Assembly: GCA_938011245.1 (NCBI GenBank)
Contig: CALLUJ010000150.1
Location: 1 to 32,562 of the forward strand
Source: an uncultured Aquimarina sp.
GTDB lineage: Bacteria > Bacteroidota > Bacteroidia > Flavobacteriales > Flavobacteriaceae
DNA: 32,562 nt
Direction: 5' to 3'
The notes beneath the pieces were generated by a model that saw nothing but the letters and a program-made list of their open reading frames with translations, made no database searches and was not told where the DNA came from. The translations under genes and the position numbers were made by a program. Positions 23,964 through 32,060 of the stretch are shown here, piece by piece (within the stretch, counting starts at the first letter, position 1; every line of letters starts with the position of its first letter).

Positions 23964-25010
23964 CTATTTTTCTTTAAACAAATTCAATTTCTGTACCCAA
24001 AGCGTACGACGTTCTAATATTAAAACATCTAATAAAATTAACAAAATAGCTGCTCCTAAAAACCATTGAAAACGATCTTTATAAGTAGATACTTGTTTCG
24101 CTTCAAACTCTTTTTTATTCATTTGTTGCAATATATTTACAAGTTTATCTACCGCTTGCTTGGTATTGGTACCGTCTATATACTGCCCATTGGCCTGTTG
24201 TGCAATTGTTTCTAAGTTTTCTTTATGTAAACGAGTTATTACTGTTTCTCCTTTTTTATCTTTTTTATAATGCTGTACAATTCCATTCCTTTTAATAGGA
24301 ATTGGTCCTCCTTTTTCGGTACCTACACCAATGGTAATAATAGTTATTCCAGCATCTTCTGCTACTTCTTCTGCTACTTCTTTAGCGTTTCCGCTTTCGT
24401 GATCTTCACCATCGCTTAACAATACTAGCACTCTATTTGTTTGTTCTACATCATTAAAATAAGTCTTCGATAAGTTTATAGCATCGTCTATTGCTGTTCC
24501 TTGAGAGGATACCATATTAGTATTTAAGGCTTTTAAAAAGGTTTTCCCTGAAGCGTAATCTGTAGTTATAGGTAATTGAGGAAAAGCACTACCTGCGTAT
24601 GCAATAATTCCTATGCGATCTCCAACAAGTTTATTAATAGTTTGAGATACTAATTGTTGCGATTTTTCCAAACGATTTGGTGCAATATCTTCTGCTAGCA
24701 TACTTTTTGAAACGTCCATAGCAAAAACCAAATCCACTCCTTCTCTTTTTATGGTTTCGGTTTTTGTTCCCATTTTAGGATTTACTAATGCTACCGCAAT
24801 TAATGCCAAAATTACGCTGGCTATTACAAATTTTAAACCAGGTTTAAAAACGGATTTATCGGAAGCTAAACGCTGTAATAATTCGCTTTCGGCAAATTTT
24901 TTCTGAGCCTTCTTTTTCCAAAAACTATTTGCTAAATACAATAGTAAGACTACTGGAATAACTATAAGTAACCAGAAATATATTTTTTCTTCTAAAAAGT
25001 AATTCTCCAT
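23964..25010 (-). CDS. batB: BatB, membrane-anchored von Willebrand A protein
   Basis: 348 residues. TM helices at about 10-29 and 60-76, a VWA domain (about 90-285), and a C-terminal TM (about 316-334). The MIDAS metal site is intact: D99-V-S101-K-S103 (AMDVSKSM), the Thr in LPITTDY, and the Asp in VLLSDGEDHES. VWA domains of this type bind partner proteins through a divalent metal. It pairs with BatA, with the two VWA domains probably forming a hetero-complex. It starts 30 nt after batA; batC follows after 7 nt. Confidence 0.92.
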   Translation of the reverse strand: MENYFLEEKIYFWLLIVIPVVLLLYLANSFWKKKAQKKFAESELLQRLASDKSVFKPGLKFVIASVILALIAVALVNPKMGTKTETIKREGVDLVFAMDVSKSMLAEDIAPNRLEKSQQLVSQTINKLVGDRIGIIAYAGSAFPQLPITTDYASGKTFLKALNTNMVSSQGTAIDDAINLSKTYFNDVEQTNRVLVLLSDGEDHESGNAKEVAEEVAEDAGITIITIGVGTEKGGPIPIKRNGIVQHYKKDKKGETVITRLHKENLETIAQQANGQYIDGTNTKQAVDKLVNILQQMNKKEFEAKQVSTYKDRFQWFLGAAILLILLDVLILERRTLWVQKLNLFKEK

Positions 25011-25040
25011 AACTTTTCTGCTTTCGCTGAATTACACTTG

Positions 25041-26045
25041 TTATATAAAACTTTTAAATATGGTTTGTTTTAATACATAAGCTAAAGCAAAAAATACAAA
25101 AGCTAATATTGCAAAAACTCTATACTTTTCGTGATATTGCGTAAATTTTAATTCTTCAATATCTGTTTTTTCTAACTTATCAATTTCGTTATAAATGGCT
25201 TTTAAAGAGCGATTATCGGTTGCTCTAAAATATAAACCTCCTGTAGTTTTTGCTATTTGTTTTAACAAGTCTTCATCTATTTCTACAGGTGCCATGGCGT
25301 ACTGAAACCCACCATTTCTGTCTAAAGCCACAGGGGATAATGCATTCCCATTAGTTCCCATTCCAATAGTATATACTTTTATTTTGTGTTCTAGTGCTAA
25401 TTCGGAAGCAATTTTTGGGTCTATAAAACCTGCATTATTGGAGCCATCTGTAAGTAAAATAATTACCCTACTTTTTGCTTTACTATCCTTTAATCGGTTT
25501 ACAGCAGTGGCCAATCCGGAACCTATAGCGGTACCACTATTAATAGTATTTGTATATTTTAATGAAGAAAGGGCACTTAATACAATAGAACGATCACTTG
25601 TTAAAGGCGTTTTAGTATAACTCTCCCCAGAATAAACAACCAAACCTACACGATCGGTAATCCTACCTTTAATAAAATCGGCTGCTACTTTTTTCAAAGC
25701 CTCTAATCGGTTAGGTTTTAAATCTTTTGCATACATACTAGGCGATATATCTATAGCTAATGCAATATCAATACCTTTAGTGCTTTTTATTTGTGTGGTT
25801 TCGTCCACTGTACGTGGGCGAGCAATGGCTATAACCAATAATACAAAAGCAAGTGCTTTTAATATAAAAACTAAGGGGTGTAACTTAGCGATTACATCTG
25901 TCCCTTTTAAAAGACCTTGGGTATTACTTAGTTTTAATGTGGCTTGTTGTTGGTTGCGCCTCCACAAATACCAACCTATTACTAAGGGCACTAACGCCAA
26001 TAGCCAAAAAAACGCAGGATCTTCGAATACGTAATTAGTAAACAT
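25041..26045 (-). CDS. batA: BatA, membrane-anchored von Willebrand A protein
   Basis: 334 residues with the same layout as BatB: TMs at about 10-28 and 57-76, VWA from about 90 to 290, and a final TM near 306-326. MIDAS: D99-I-S101-P-S103 (AIDISPSM), Thr in KTPLTSDRS, and Asp in IILLTDGSNNAG. Its ATG overlaps the stop of the upstream two-TM protein by one base (TAATG), so translation is coupled. It is the first of the batABCDE set. In Bacteroides fragilis this operon is linked to aerotolerance; a MoxR ATPase is thought to act on the VWA partners. Confidence 0.92.
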   Translation of the reverse strand: MFTNYVFEDPAFFWLLALVPLVIGWYLWRRNQQQATLKLSNTQGLLKGTDVIAKLHPLVFILKALAFVLLVIAIARPRTVDETTQIKSTKGIDIALAIDISPSMYAKDLKPNRLEALKKVAADFIKGRITDRVGLVVYSGESYTKTPLTSDRSIVLSALSSLKYTNTINSGTAIGSGLATAVNRLKDSKAKSRVIILLTDGSNNAGFIDPKIASELALEHKIKVYTIGMGTNGNALSPVALDRNGGFQYAMAPVEIDEDLLKQIAKTTGGLYFRATDNRSLKAIYNEIDKLEKTDIEELKFTQYHEKYRVFAILAFVFFALAYVLKQTIFKSFI

Positions 26046-27700
26046 TAGTTATCGCTTTTTTTAATTTCTACCGAGTTAATAATTCGTTCCATTACTTTTT
26101 TGGAGCCTTCATCTTCTTCATCATAAAAAATAGAAACATGTTGAACTCCATTATTTTCTGCAAATACTAAAATATTGAACTCCAATGGAATTTTAAGTTC
26201 AGTATTAGGAATCGTATACTGCATGTTTCCTGTTACCCTTTTAGCCTTAGTTTTATTTAGTGTTTCAAAATCTTCGGTGGTTAATTTAATACCACTACCT
26301 CCCGATTGCTGTAAGAATGGATTTACAAATTGTTCCACATTATCTAACGTAAAATTGGCCTCTTGCCTAAAGGACATTGTATTGACTACTAAATAAAATT
26401 TATCCAATAATCCTCCATATTCATACATTTGATTTCCTAAAAACATTTGTTGCTGTTGCCCCTCTAGCTTTATAGGTCGTCTAGTAAGCACCTCTGGAGT
26501 AGTTACCTGTATTCCTGGCACTCCATAAATACTCGTAATCCAATTTTTACGTAACAGTGTATTACCTGTTCGTTTTAAAACATAATCCAATCCGCGTTCG
26601 TAATTGGTAACTGCAAAAAATGTTAATACTCCAACAACTAAAGCAATTATTCCTGCTAAAATAGTTTGGTTGCGTCGCTTTTCTTTTTGTTTTTTCTCCT
26701 GCTCTAATCGGTAGGCTTCGTTTTGTAATTTCTCTTCTTCGGTAAGTTCTGGTTTTCCCGCTTCTACCGACTTTATAAATTCGTCAATTAATTGTTTATC
26801 TTCTAGAGCTACTTCTTCTGAAGGGTTTATTGCAGCAAATTTGGCAAAGTCTGCTGTTTGTAACGTAGCCTTAAAGTTATCCAATGTAGACTGCTTAATG
26901 GTTAGTTTTCCTTTTTTCATTAACTGCTGAAGCTTCGTTATCAGCTCGTCTGTAGTACTTTCTAAAGCGTTATCCGATACCTCTTCGTCTAAATAGCCTT
27001 TGGCTACATCGGTTAACTCAGAATATAATTTTTTGTATTCTTTTGTTTCAATAAAACTATTAACATCTATTCGTTGTAATTTTAATATTGCTTGATCGTA
27101 GGCTGGCAAATCTGCTTCGGTTAATTTCTTTTTACCTCCAAATTTCCAATATAAAAAAGCTACAAGTCCTATTAATAATAAAATACCTATTATCCAGTAT
27201 ATTATTCGCATCCAATTGGTTTCTGAATAATCTTCTACACTTTGTAACCCCTTAATTGGGTATAATTTTTGTTTAGAGGTATCCACTACTATATCACGTA
27301 CCTCAACCTTTAGCGAATCGGTATAAAATGTTTTATCTCCTATTACTACTTTTTGACGTGGAATGGTATAATGCCCAGAATCGAACTGAGTTAATGCATA
27401 TTGCTTTAGTAATCTAAATTTTCCTCCTTCATCTAAAGTGTCTATTTTAAAAGACTTTATTACCTCTAAGGGAGAAAAGCTATCTCCTTCTGGAAAAATG
27501 ACTATTTTATCTTTATTTTCTTCTACTTGAATCGCATAATTTACCACCGACCCCATTTCTATGGAAGTAGAATCTATAGCACTACGAACTTGATATTGTT
27601 CTTGAGCTTGTGATACTGAAAAAAGAAAACAGAGAATAGAAAATAGACTCCATTTAGAGAAATATTTTGTTTTAGGTTGAATTGATTTTAGTACTTGCAT
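26045..27700 (-). CDS. Two-TM Bat-operon protein of unknown function
   Basis: 551 residues. N-terminal signal sequence (about 17-33, ending SQAQ), a periplasmic beta-rich domain (34-160, related in style to BatD N-terminal repeats), TM1 at 164-185, and a cytoplasmic helical region (190-340) with a Lys/Glu-rich coiled-coil-like end. TM2 is at 346-365, followed by a periplasmic C-terminal domain (366-551). No catalytic motif is seen. Its place between DUF58 and BatA, where DUF4381-like proteins sit in other MoxR operons, suggests it links the DUF58/MoxR side to the VWA pair. It is directly adjacent to the DUF58 stop (TAA-ATG) and coupled to batA (TAATG). Confidence 0.75.
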   Translation of the reverse strand: MQVLKSIQPKTKYFSKWSLFSILCFLFSVSQAQEQYQVRSAIDSTSIEMGSVVNYAIQVEENKDKIVIFPEGDSFSPLEVIKSFKIDTLDEGGKFRLLKQYALTQFDSGHYTIPRQKVVIGDKTFYTDSLKVEVRDIVVDTSKQKLYPIKGLQSVEDYSETNWMRIIYWIIGILLLIGLVAFLYWKFGGKKKLTEADLPAYDQAILKLQRIDVNSFIETKEYKKLYSELTDVAKGYLDEEVSDNALESTTDELITKLQQLMKKGKLTIKQSTLDNFKATLQTADFAKFAAINPSEEVALEDKQLIDEFIKSVEAGKPELTEEEKLQNEAYRLEQEKKQKEKRRNQTILAGIIALVVGVLTFFAVTNYERGLDYVLKRTGNTLLRKNWITSIYGVPGIQVTTPEVLTRRPIKLEGQQQQMFLGNQMYEYGGLLDKFYLVVNTMSFRQEANFTLDNVEQFVNPFLQQSGGSGIKLTTEDFETLNKTKAKRVTGNMQYTIPNTELKIPLEFNILVFAENNGVQHVSIFYDEEDEGSKKVMERIINSVEIKKSDN

Positions 27701-28567
27701 TTAACTTCTTCTTTTAAAATAACCCAACAGTTTTTTTACATAATTTTCTTGCGTAGCACAACTTACTGTTCCCGATCCACTTTTACTAAAGCTTTCATTA
27801 AAATACGCTACTTTTTCTTTATAGTAATTGGTATAATTATCTCTTACTCGTTTGGAAGAAGTATTTACCATTTGAAGGCTTCCTGTTTCTGGATTCTCAA
27901 CTTGAATTACTCCTAAATTAGGTATTTCAGTTTCGTGCCTGTCATAAATGCGAATACCCGTTAAATCGTGTCTTCCCGAAGCTATTTTAAGAGTTTGTTG
28001 ATAATCGTTATCCATAAAATCGGAAAGCAAAAATACAATGGCTTTTTTTCGCTGTATGTTAGATAAATATTTTAGTGCTTGTGAAAGATCTGTTTTATTA
28101 CTTTTTGGAGTACACTCTAATAATTCTCTAATAATACGTAATACGTGTGACTTCCCCTTTTTAGGTGGAATAAATAATTCTATTTGATCCGAAAATAAAA
28201 TTAAACCTACTTTATCGTTATTTTGAGTTGCAGAAAAAGCTAAGGTTGCGGCTATTTCAGTAAGCTGTTCTTTTTTAAATTGATTTTCTGTCCCAAAAAG
28301 CTGTGAACCGGAAATGTCCACCATTAGCATTAGAGTAAGTTCTCTTTCTTCTTCGAAAACTTTAATATAGGGCTCGTTATAACGTGCCGTAACATTCCAA
28401 TCTATAGCCCGTACATCGTCTCCAAATTGGTATTGACGTACCTCGCTAAAAGTCATCCCTCTTCCCTTAAAAGTAGAATGGTATTCCCCTCCAAAAATAT
28501 GATCGCTCATACGGCGGGTTTTAATCTCTATTTTACGAACTTTTTTTAGTAATTCTTTCGTATCCAT
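27701..28567 (-). CDS. DUF58 domain protein (VWA-like) of the MoxR/Bat operon
   Basis: 288 residues, no signal peptide or TM. The DUF58 core is clear at about residues 35-62: GRGMTFSEVRQYQFGDDVR, then AIDWNVTAR. A VWA-like fold follows with MIDAS D84-I-S86-G-S88 and VFLLSDFMDND. DUF58 proteins are standard partners of MoxR ATPases and are predicted cytoplasmic metal-dependent adaptors. It is separated from moxR by a 104-nt gap that holds inverted repeats, and is directly joined to the next gene (TAA-ATG). Confidence 0.92.
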   Translation of the reverse strand: MDTKELLKKVRKIEIKTRRMSDHIFGGEYHSTFKGRGMTFSEVRQYQFGDDVRAIDWNVTARYNEPYIKVFEEERELTLMLMVDISGSQLFGTENQFKKEQLTEIAATLAFSATQNNDKVGLILFSDQIELFIPPKKGKSHVLRIIRELLECTPKSNKTDLSQALKYLSNIQRKKAIVFLLSDFMDNDYQQTLKIASGRHDLTGIRIYDRHETEIPNLGVIQVENPETGSLQMVNTSSKRVRDNYTNYYKEKVAYFNESFSKSGSGTVSCATQENYVKKLLGYFKRRS

Positions 28568-28657
28568 TTACACTGGTCTTTGGACTTATTTAATGTTAAG
28601 TAATCAGTACAAATTTTAAGTAGAGGTTTAAAAACCAAAACTTAATATTTTTGCACT

Positions 28658-28672
28658 GAACGCAAAGCGTTC
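28658..28672 (-). promoter_or_regulatory. Inverted repeat GAACGC-N3-GCGTTC at the moxR stop
   Basis: Perfect 6-bp GC-rich arms starting at the last base of the moxR TAG, without a following T run. A second repeat (GGTTT-AA-AAACC, 28625-28636) lies 21 nt further into the moxR-DUF58 gap. The pair could slow RNA decay or mark a processing point that separates moxR from the rest of the operon mRNA. Confidence 0.35.
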
Positions 28673-29673
28673 TATGGCACTTCTATCTCGTTTACAATTT
28701 GGCTAATAATTTGTTCTGAGGTAATATTTTCTGCTTCAGCCTCATATGTAATTCCTATACGGTGTCTTAATACATCGGTTACTACGGCACGTACATCTTC
28801 TGGTATTACATAACCTCTTCTTTTAATAAATGCGTAGCTTTTTGCTGCTGTAGCTAAACTGATACTTCCACGAGGAGAAGATCCAAAACTAATTAATGGC
28901 TTTAAATCTGGTAAATTATATTTTTCTGGGTATCGTGTAGCAAAAACAATATCGAGAATATATTTCTCTATTTTTTCGTCCATATAAACTGTTCGTACTG
29001 CTTGTTGCGCTTTTATAATTTGTTCGGTAGTTACTACTGGATTAACTTCCTCAAAACTTCCCTTAAGATTAGCACGCATAATTAACTGCTCTTCATCCAA
29101 TTTAGGATAATCAATTACCGTTTTTAGCATAAAACGGTCCATTTGCGCTTCTGGTAATGGATAAGTTCCTTCTTGATCTACTGGGTTTTGCGTTGCCATT
29201 ACTAAAAAAGGCTTATCTAATTTAAAGGTTTCATCTCCAATAGTCACCTGCTTTTCTTGCATGGCTTCTAACAAAGCACTCTGCACCTTTGCTGGTGCAC
29301 GGTTAATCTCATCCGCTAATACAAAGTTAGCAAAAATGGGTCCTTTCTTAATCGAAAAGTCATTATCCTTCATATTATAAATCATGGTACCCACTACATC
29401 GGCAGGTAGTAAATCGGGAGTAAATTGTACACGACTAAAAGAGCCTTTTACCGCTTTAGAAAGGGTATTAATAGCTAAGGTTTTTGCTAAACCTGGCACC
29501 CCTTCTAATAGAATATGTCCTTGTCCTAACAGACCGATAAGTAGGCGTTCAATCATATACTTTTGACCTACAATAACTTTATTTAATTCTAAAGTTAATA
29601 AATCAATAAAAGCTGATTCTTTTTCAATTTGTTCGTTTATCAATCGAATATCAACGCTTGCGATTTGTTCCAT
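28672..29673 (-). CDS. MoxR-family AAA+ ATPase
   Basis: 333 residues. Walker A GVPGLAKT at 58-65, Walker B FVLADEIN with D121-E122, sensor 1 in VMATQNPVDQEGTYPLPEAQ, an arginine-finger region at SFGSSPRGS, and the C-terminal AAA lid. MoxR ATPases are hexameric chaperone-like motors that work with VWA proteins, here the DUF58, BatA and BatB products downstream. It is the first gene of an eight-gene unit ending at batE. It is divergent from the AlbA_2 protein gene across 213 nt. No perfect TAnnTTTG box is visible upstream. Confidence 0.94.
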   Translation of the reverse strand: MEQIASVDIRLINEQIEKESAFIDLLTLELNKVIVGQKYMIERLLIGLLGQGHILLEGVPGLAKTLAINTLSKAVKGSFSRVQFTPDLLPADVVGTMIYNMKDNDFSIKKGPIFANFVLADEINRAPAKVQSALLEAMQEKQVTIGDETFKLDKPFLVMATQNPVDQEGTYPLPEAQMDRFMLKTVIDYPKLDEEQLIMRANLKGSFEEVNPVVTTEQIIKAQQAVRTVYMDEKIEKYILDIVFATRYPEKYNLPDLKPLISFGSSPRGSISLATAAKSYAFIKRRGYVIPEDVRAVVTDVLRHRIGITYEAEAENITSEQIISQIVNEIEVP

Positions 29674-29765
29674 TTTGGTTTAAATTTTTATGTCGTGAAT
29701 TTAATAATACTAACTGTGCTTCGCAAGTACACTTGTCGTTTACTTAAACATTTTAAAAGGTAACC

Positions 29766-29787
29766 TTAACAAAAAGATACTTGTTAA
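29766..29787. promoter_or_regulatory. Inverted repeat TTAACAA-N8-TTGTTAA in the moxR / AlbA_2 divergent gap
   Basis: Perfect 7-bp arms (29766-29772 and 29781-29787) with an 8-nt spacer, 93 nt from the moxR ATG and 100 nt from the AlbA_2-gene ATG. A second repeat, CAAGT-AC-ACTTG, lies at 29724-29735. The position suits a shared operator; no regulator is identified. Confidence 0.3.
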
Positions 29788-29886
29788 AATTTATACTATA
29801 TTTAAAACTCGTGGTAGACAATGCTACCTTACAAAAAACGTAACATTAAAAACAGTGTTGCATACTCTAGTACTTTTTTTTACAAA

Positions 29887-31023
29887 ATGATTAACAAACG
29901 ACTTTTAATTAAAAATTTACTTGCTCATAATGACGAGAATAGTTTTTATGATAAAAAATTGCGTTTAAATCTTTCCGAAAAAGAAGGTAAAGCCAAATTT
30001 TTAAAACATATCTGTGCTTTATCTAATTCAAATCCCAAAAATAATTCGTTTATAACCATTGGGGTAAAAGATGAAGATAATGCTATTGTTGGTGTTGATT
30101 TTTTTGATGATAGCAAAATTCAAAATCTTATTAATGCTTATTTAGAGAACCCTCCTGTGGTTTCTTATGAAAATATTTCTTTTCCTCACTTACTTCCTGG
30201 TAAAGTAGTAGGTTTGGTAACTATACATCCTACTAACAAAGGGGTTTGTAAGCTTAAAAAAAACATTTGGAAATATTACGGGGGAGCTACTTTTTATAGA
30301 AATGGTAGTATTAGTATGCCTAAAGATTATCCTGTAAAGTTAATTGATATTAATTCTAAGATTGTTGATGCCATTGAAAGCCACTCGCATAACAACATAG
30401 AATTAACTTTAGATGGTGTCTTTCATTTTATAAATTCTTTAAAGGATTACAATCCTAAATATCAAGTTTTTAAAGAGTATTTTGTGGTTTGTTGGGCTGG
30501 AAAAAAGAAAATTGTAAAAGAGAAAACTTATTATTCTAGGGTCGATATTGAATTGATTAACGAACAGGTACGTCTATTCTACTCGGTTTTTGATGAAGTA
30601 ACTATAGAAACTACAGATTCTACGTTTAAAATTACCGAATACATTAGCTTGGGTTACGATGGCACTAGCAAATATTATCCTTTTGAATCCGTTAGTATTG
30701 ATTTTAAAAACAGCACCTCTTATGAGATTAACACTCAACTTATTTTTGAACCACCTATTTTTGCTTCTTCAGTATTAGACTTTTTAATGAAAAAAAATGG
30801 ACTATTATTAGAAAAGCTAAATAATAAAAGTATTTTAAATGATAAAGAAGTTCGTTGGTTAAACGAATTACCTACGACTTACTTATTGTGTTATTTAAAT
30901 GGGTGTTTAGATGCTATAGATTTATTACATCAATCAAAAAATTTATTAAAAGAGTTTTCAAAAGAATTACATCAACAATATAAAGATGCCTTGCGCATTA
31001 TTAGAAAAGTACGTTATAACTAA
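29887..31023 (+). CDS. AlbA_2 (Schlafen/AAA-4-type) domain protein
   Basis: 378 residues from ATG 29887. An upstream in-frame ATG (29821) would add 22 residues, but the family pattern starts at MINKRLLIKNLLAHNDENSF. Residues about 1-140 form the AlbA_2-like domain: EGKAKFLKHICALSNSNPKNN, then SFITIGVKDEDNAIVGVDFF and an ENPPVVSYENI segment. The rest (about 190-378) has no motif I recognise. AlbA_2 domains are labelled DNA-binding or ATP-binding in databases and occur in regulators and Schlafen-like nucleases; no catalytic residues are evident here, so function stays open. The next gene's ATG follows the stop with no gap, so the two are translationally linked. Confidence 0.75.
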   Translation: MINKRLLIKNLLAHNDENSFYDKKLRLNLSEKEGKAKFLKHICALSNSNPKNNSFITIGVKDEDNAIVGVDFFDDSKIQNLINAYLENPPVVSYENISFPHLLPGKVVGLVTIHPTNKGVCKLKKNIWKYYGGATFYRNGSISMPKDYPVKLIDINSKIVDAIESHSHNNIELTLDGVFHFINSLKDYNPKYQVFKEYFVVCWAGKKKIVKEKTYYSRVDIELINEQVRLFYSVFDEVTIETTDSTFKITEYISLGYDGTSKYYPFESVSIDFKNSTSYEINTQLIFEPPIFASSVLDFLMKKNGLLLEKLNNKSILNDKEVRWLNELPTTYLLCYLNGCLDAIDLLHQSKNLLKEFSKELHQQYKDALRIIRKVRYN

Positions 31024-31770
31024 ATGAAAAAAAGAAGCTTTGCTATAGGAGACATACATGGTGGTTTAAGAGCTTTAAAAGCACTTTTAGAACAATTAGA
31101 TTTAACTCCAAAAGATCAACTAATTTTTTTAGGTGACTACGTAGATGGTTGGAGTGAAAGTGCAGAAACGGTCTTTTTTTTAATAGATTTAGCTAAAAAA
31201 CAAGATTGCATTTTTATCCGTGGAAATCACGACCAGTTATGTTATGATTGGTTATTAACTGGCATACATACCGAAGAATGGGTACTACATGGAGGAAACG
31301 CTACTAAAAAAAGTTATGCTAGATACACTAAAGACGAAATATCTAAACAACTAGACTTTTTTAAAAACCTTCAAGATTATGTTATCCTTAATGGTACAAA
31401 GCTATTTTTACATGCAGGCTTTACCAACTTAAAAGGACCACATGCCGAGTATTTTAGTAAAATGTGTTATTGGGACCGGTCTTTGTGGGAATTAGCTTTA
31501 TCTGTAGATCCTAACTTAAAAAAAGGAGACAAGTACTATCCTTCACGTTTATCTCTATTTGATGAAATATATATAGGTCATACTCCAGTTACTCGAATTG
31601 GAAAAACTATTCCTGTACATGCCTCTTGCGTATGCAATGTAGATACTGGTGCAGCTTTTAAAGGCCCTTTATCTGCTATAGATATTGATACTAAAGAAGT
31701 CTTTCAGTCTAATCCTGTATATACTTATTACCCTGAAGAAAAAGGAAGAAATTATGTAATTTTAAAATAA
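31024..31770 (+). CDS. PPP-family metallophosphatase (PrpA/Ser-Thr phosphatase or symmetrical Ap4A hydrolase type)
   Basis: 248 residues. Full PPP metal-site set: GDIHG (9-13), GDYVDG (37-42), GNHD (67-70), HAGF in LFLHAGFTN, and GHTP near residue 182. It is cytoplasmic with no TM. Such enzymes remove phosphate from Ser/Thr/Tyr or split dinucleoside tetraphosphates; the sequence does not decide. The YVDGWSE cap region differs from ApaH (GDLVARG), so a protein phosphatase is slightly favoured. Its ATG directly abuts the AlbA_2 gene stop. Its end overlaps the acyltransferase remnant on the other strand by 19 bp. Confidence 0.88.
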   Translation: MKKRSFAIGDIHGGLRALKALLEQLDLTPKDQLIFLGDYVDGWSESAETVFFLIDLAKKQDCIFIRGNHDQLCYDWLLTGIHTEEWVLHGGNATKKSYARYTKDEISKQLDFFKNLQDYVILNGTKLFLHAGFTNLKGPHAEYFSKMCYWDRSLWELALSVDPNLKKGDKYYPSRLSLFDEIYIGHTPVTRIGKTIPVHASCVCNVDTGAAFKGPLSAIDIDTKEVFQSNPVYTYYPEEKGRNYVILK

Positions 31771-32048
31771 TTTTTTATGAATTTCTTAGTCCAATCTTTA
31801 TTCATACACGGGCGCTCTATCATCAAGAAAAAAATAGACGAAAAAATTAATACCGATCCTAGTAAAATAACACAATAAAAAACTTGATTAATTATTTGAT
31901 TACTAGATATTTTTATTTTCATTAAAGGATTACCTATAACGCTTATTATCTGATAATGTATCAAATAAATAGTGTAACACATTCCTCCTATTTTAGTGAT
32001 TATGACTATCCGTTTTTGGTCTTTTTCTATTTTAATTCTTAAATTAGA
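31752..32048 (-). pseudogene. C-terminal remnant of an acyltransferase-3 (OafA/YrhL-type) membrane protein
   Basis: Open from 32048 to the stop at 31752-31754 (98 codons). It reads RIVIITKIGGMCYTIYLIHY, then a last TM (VFYCVILLGSVLIFSSIFFL) and IERPCMNKDW. GGMCYTIYLIHY is the well-known start of the final section of acyltransferase-3 proteins (full length about 350-400 aa), which O-acylate sugars or lipids. The N-terminal three quarters is missing: the frame meets a stop at 32049-32051, and 10 nt further on insertion-sequence DNA begins. The residual ATG at 31980-31982 lies inside the family domain, so it is not a native start. Confidence 0.75.
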
Positions 32049-32060
32049 TTAAAAATTCAA

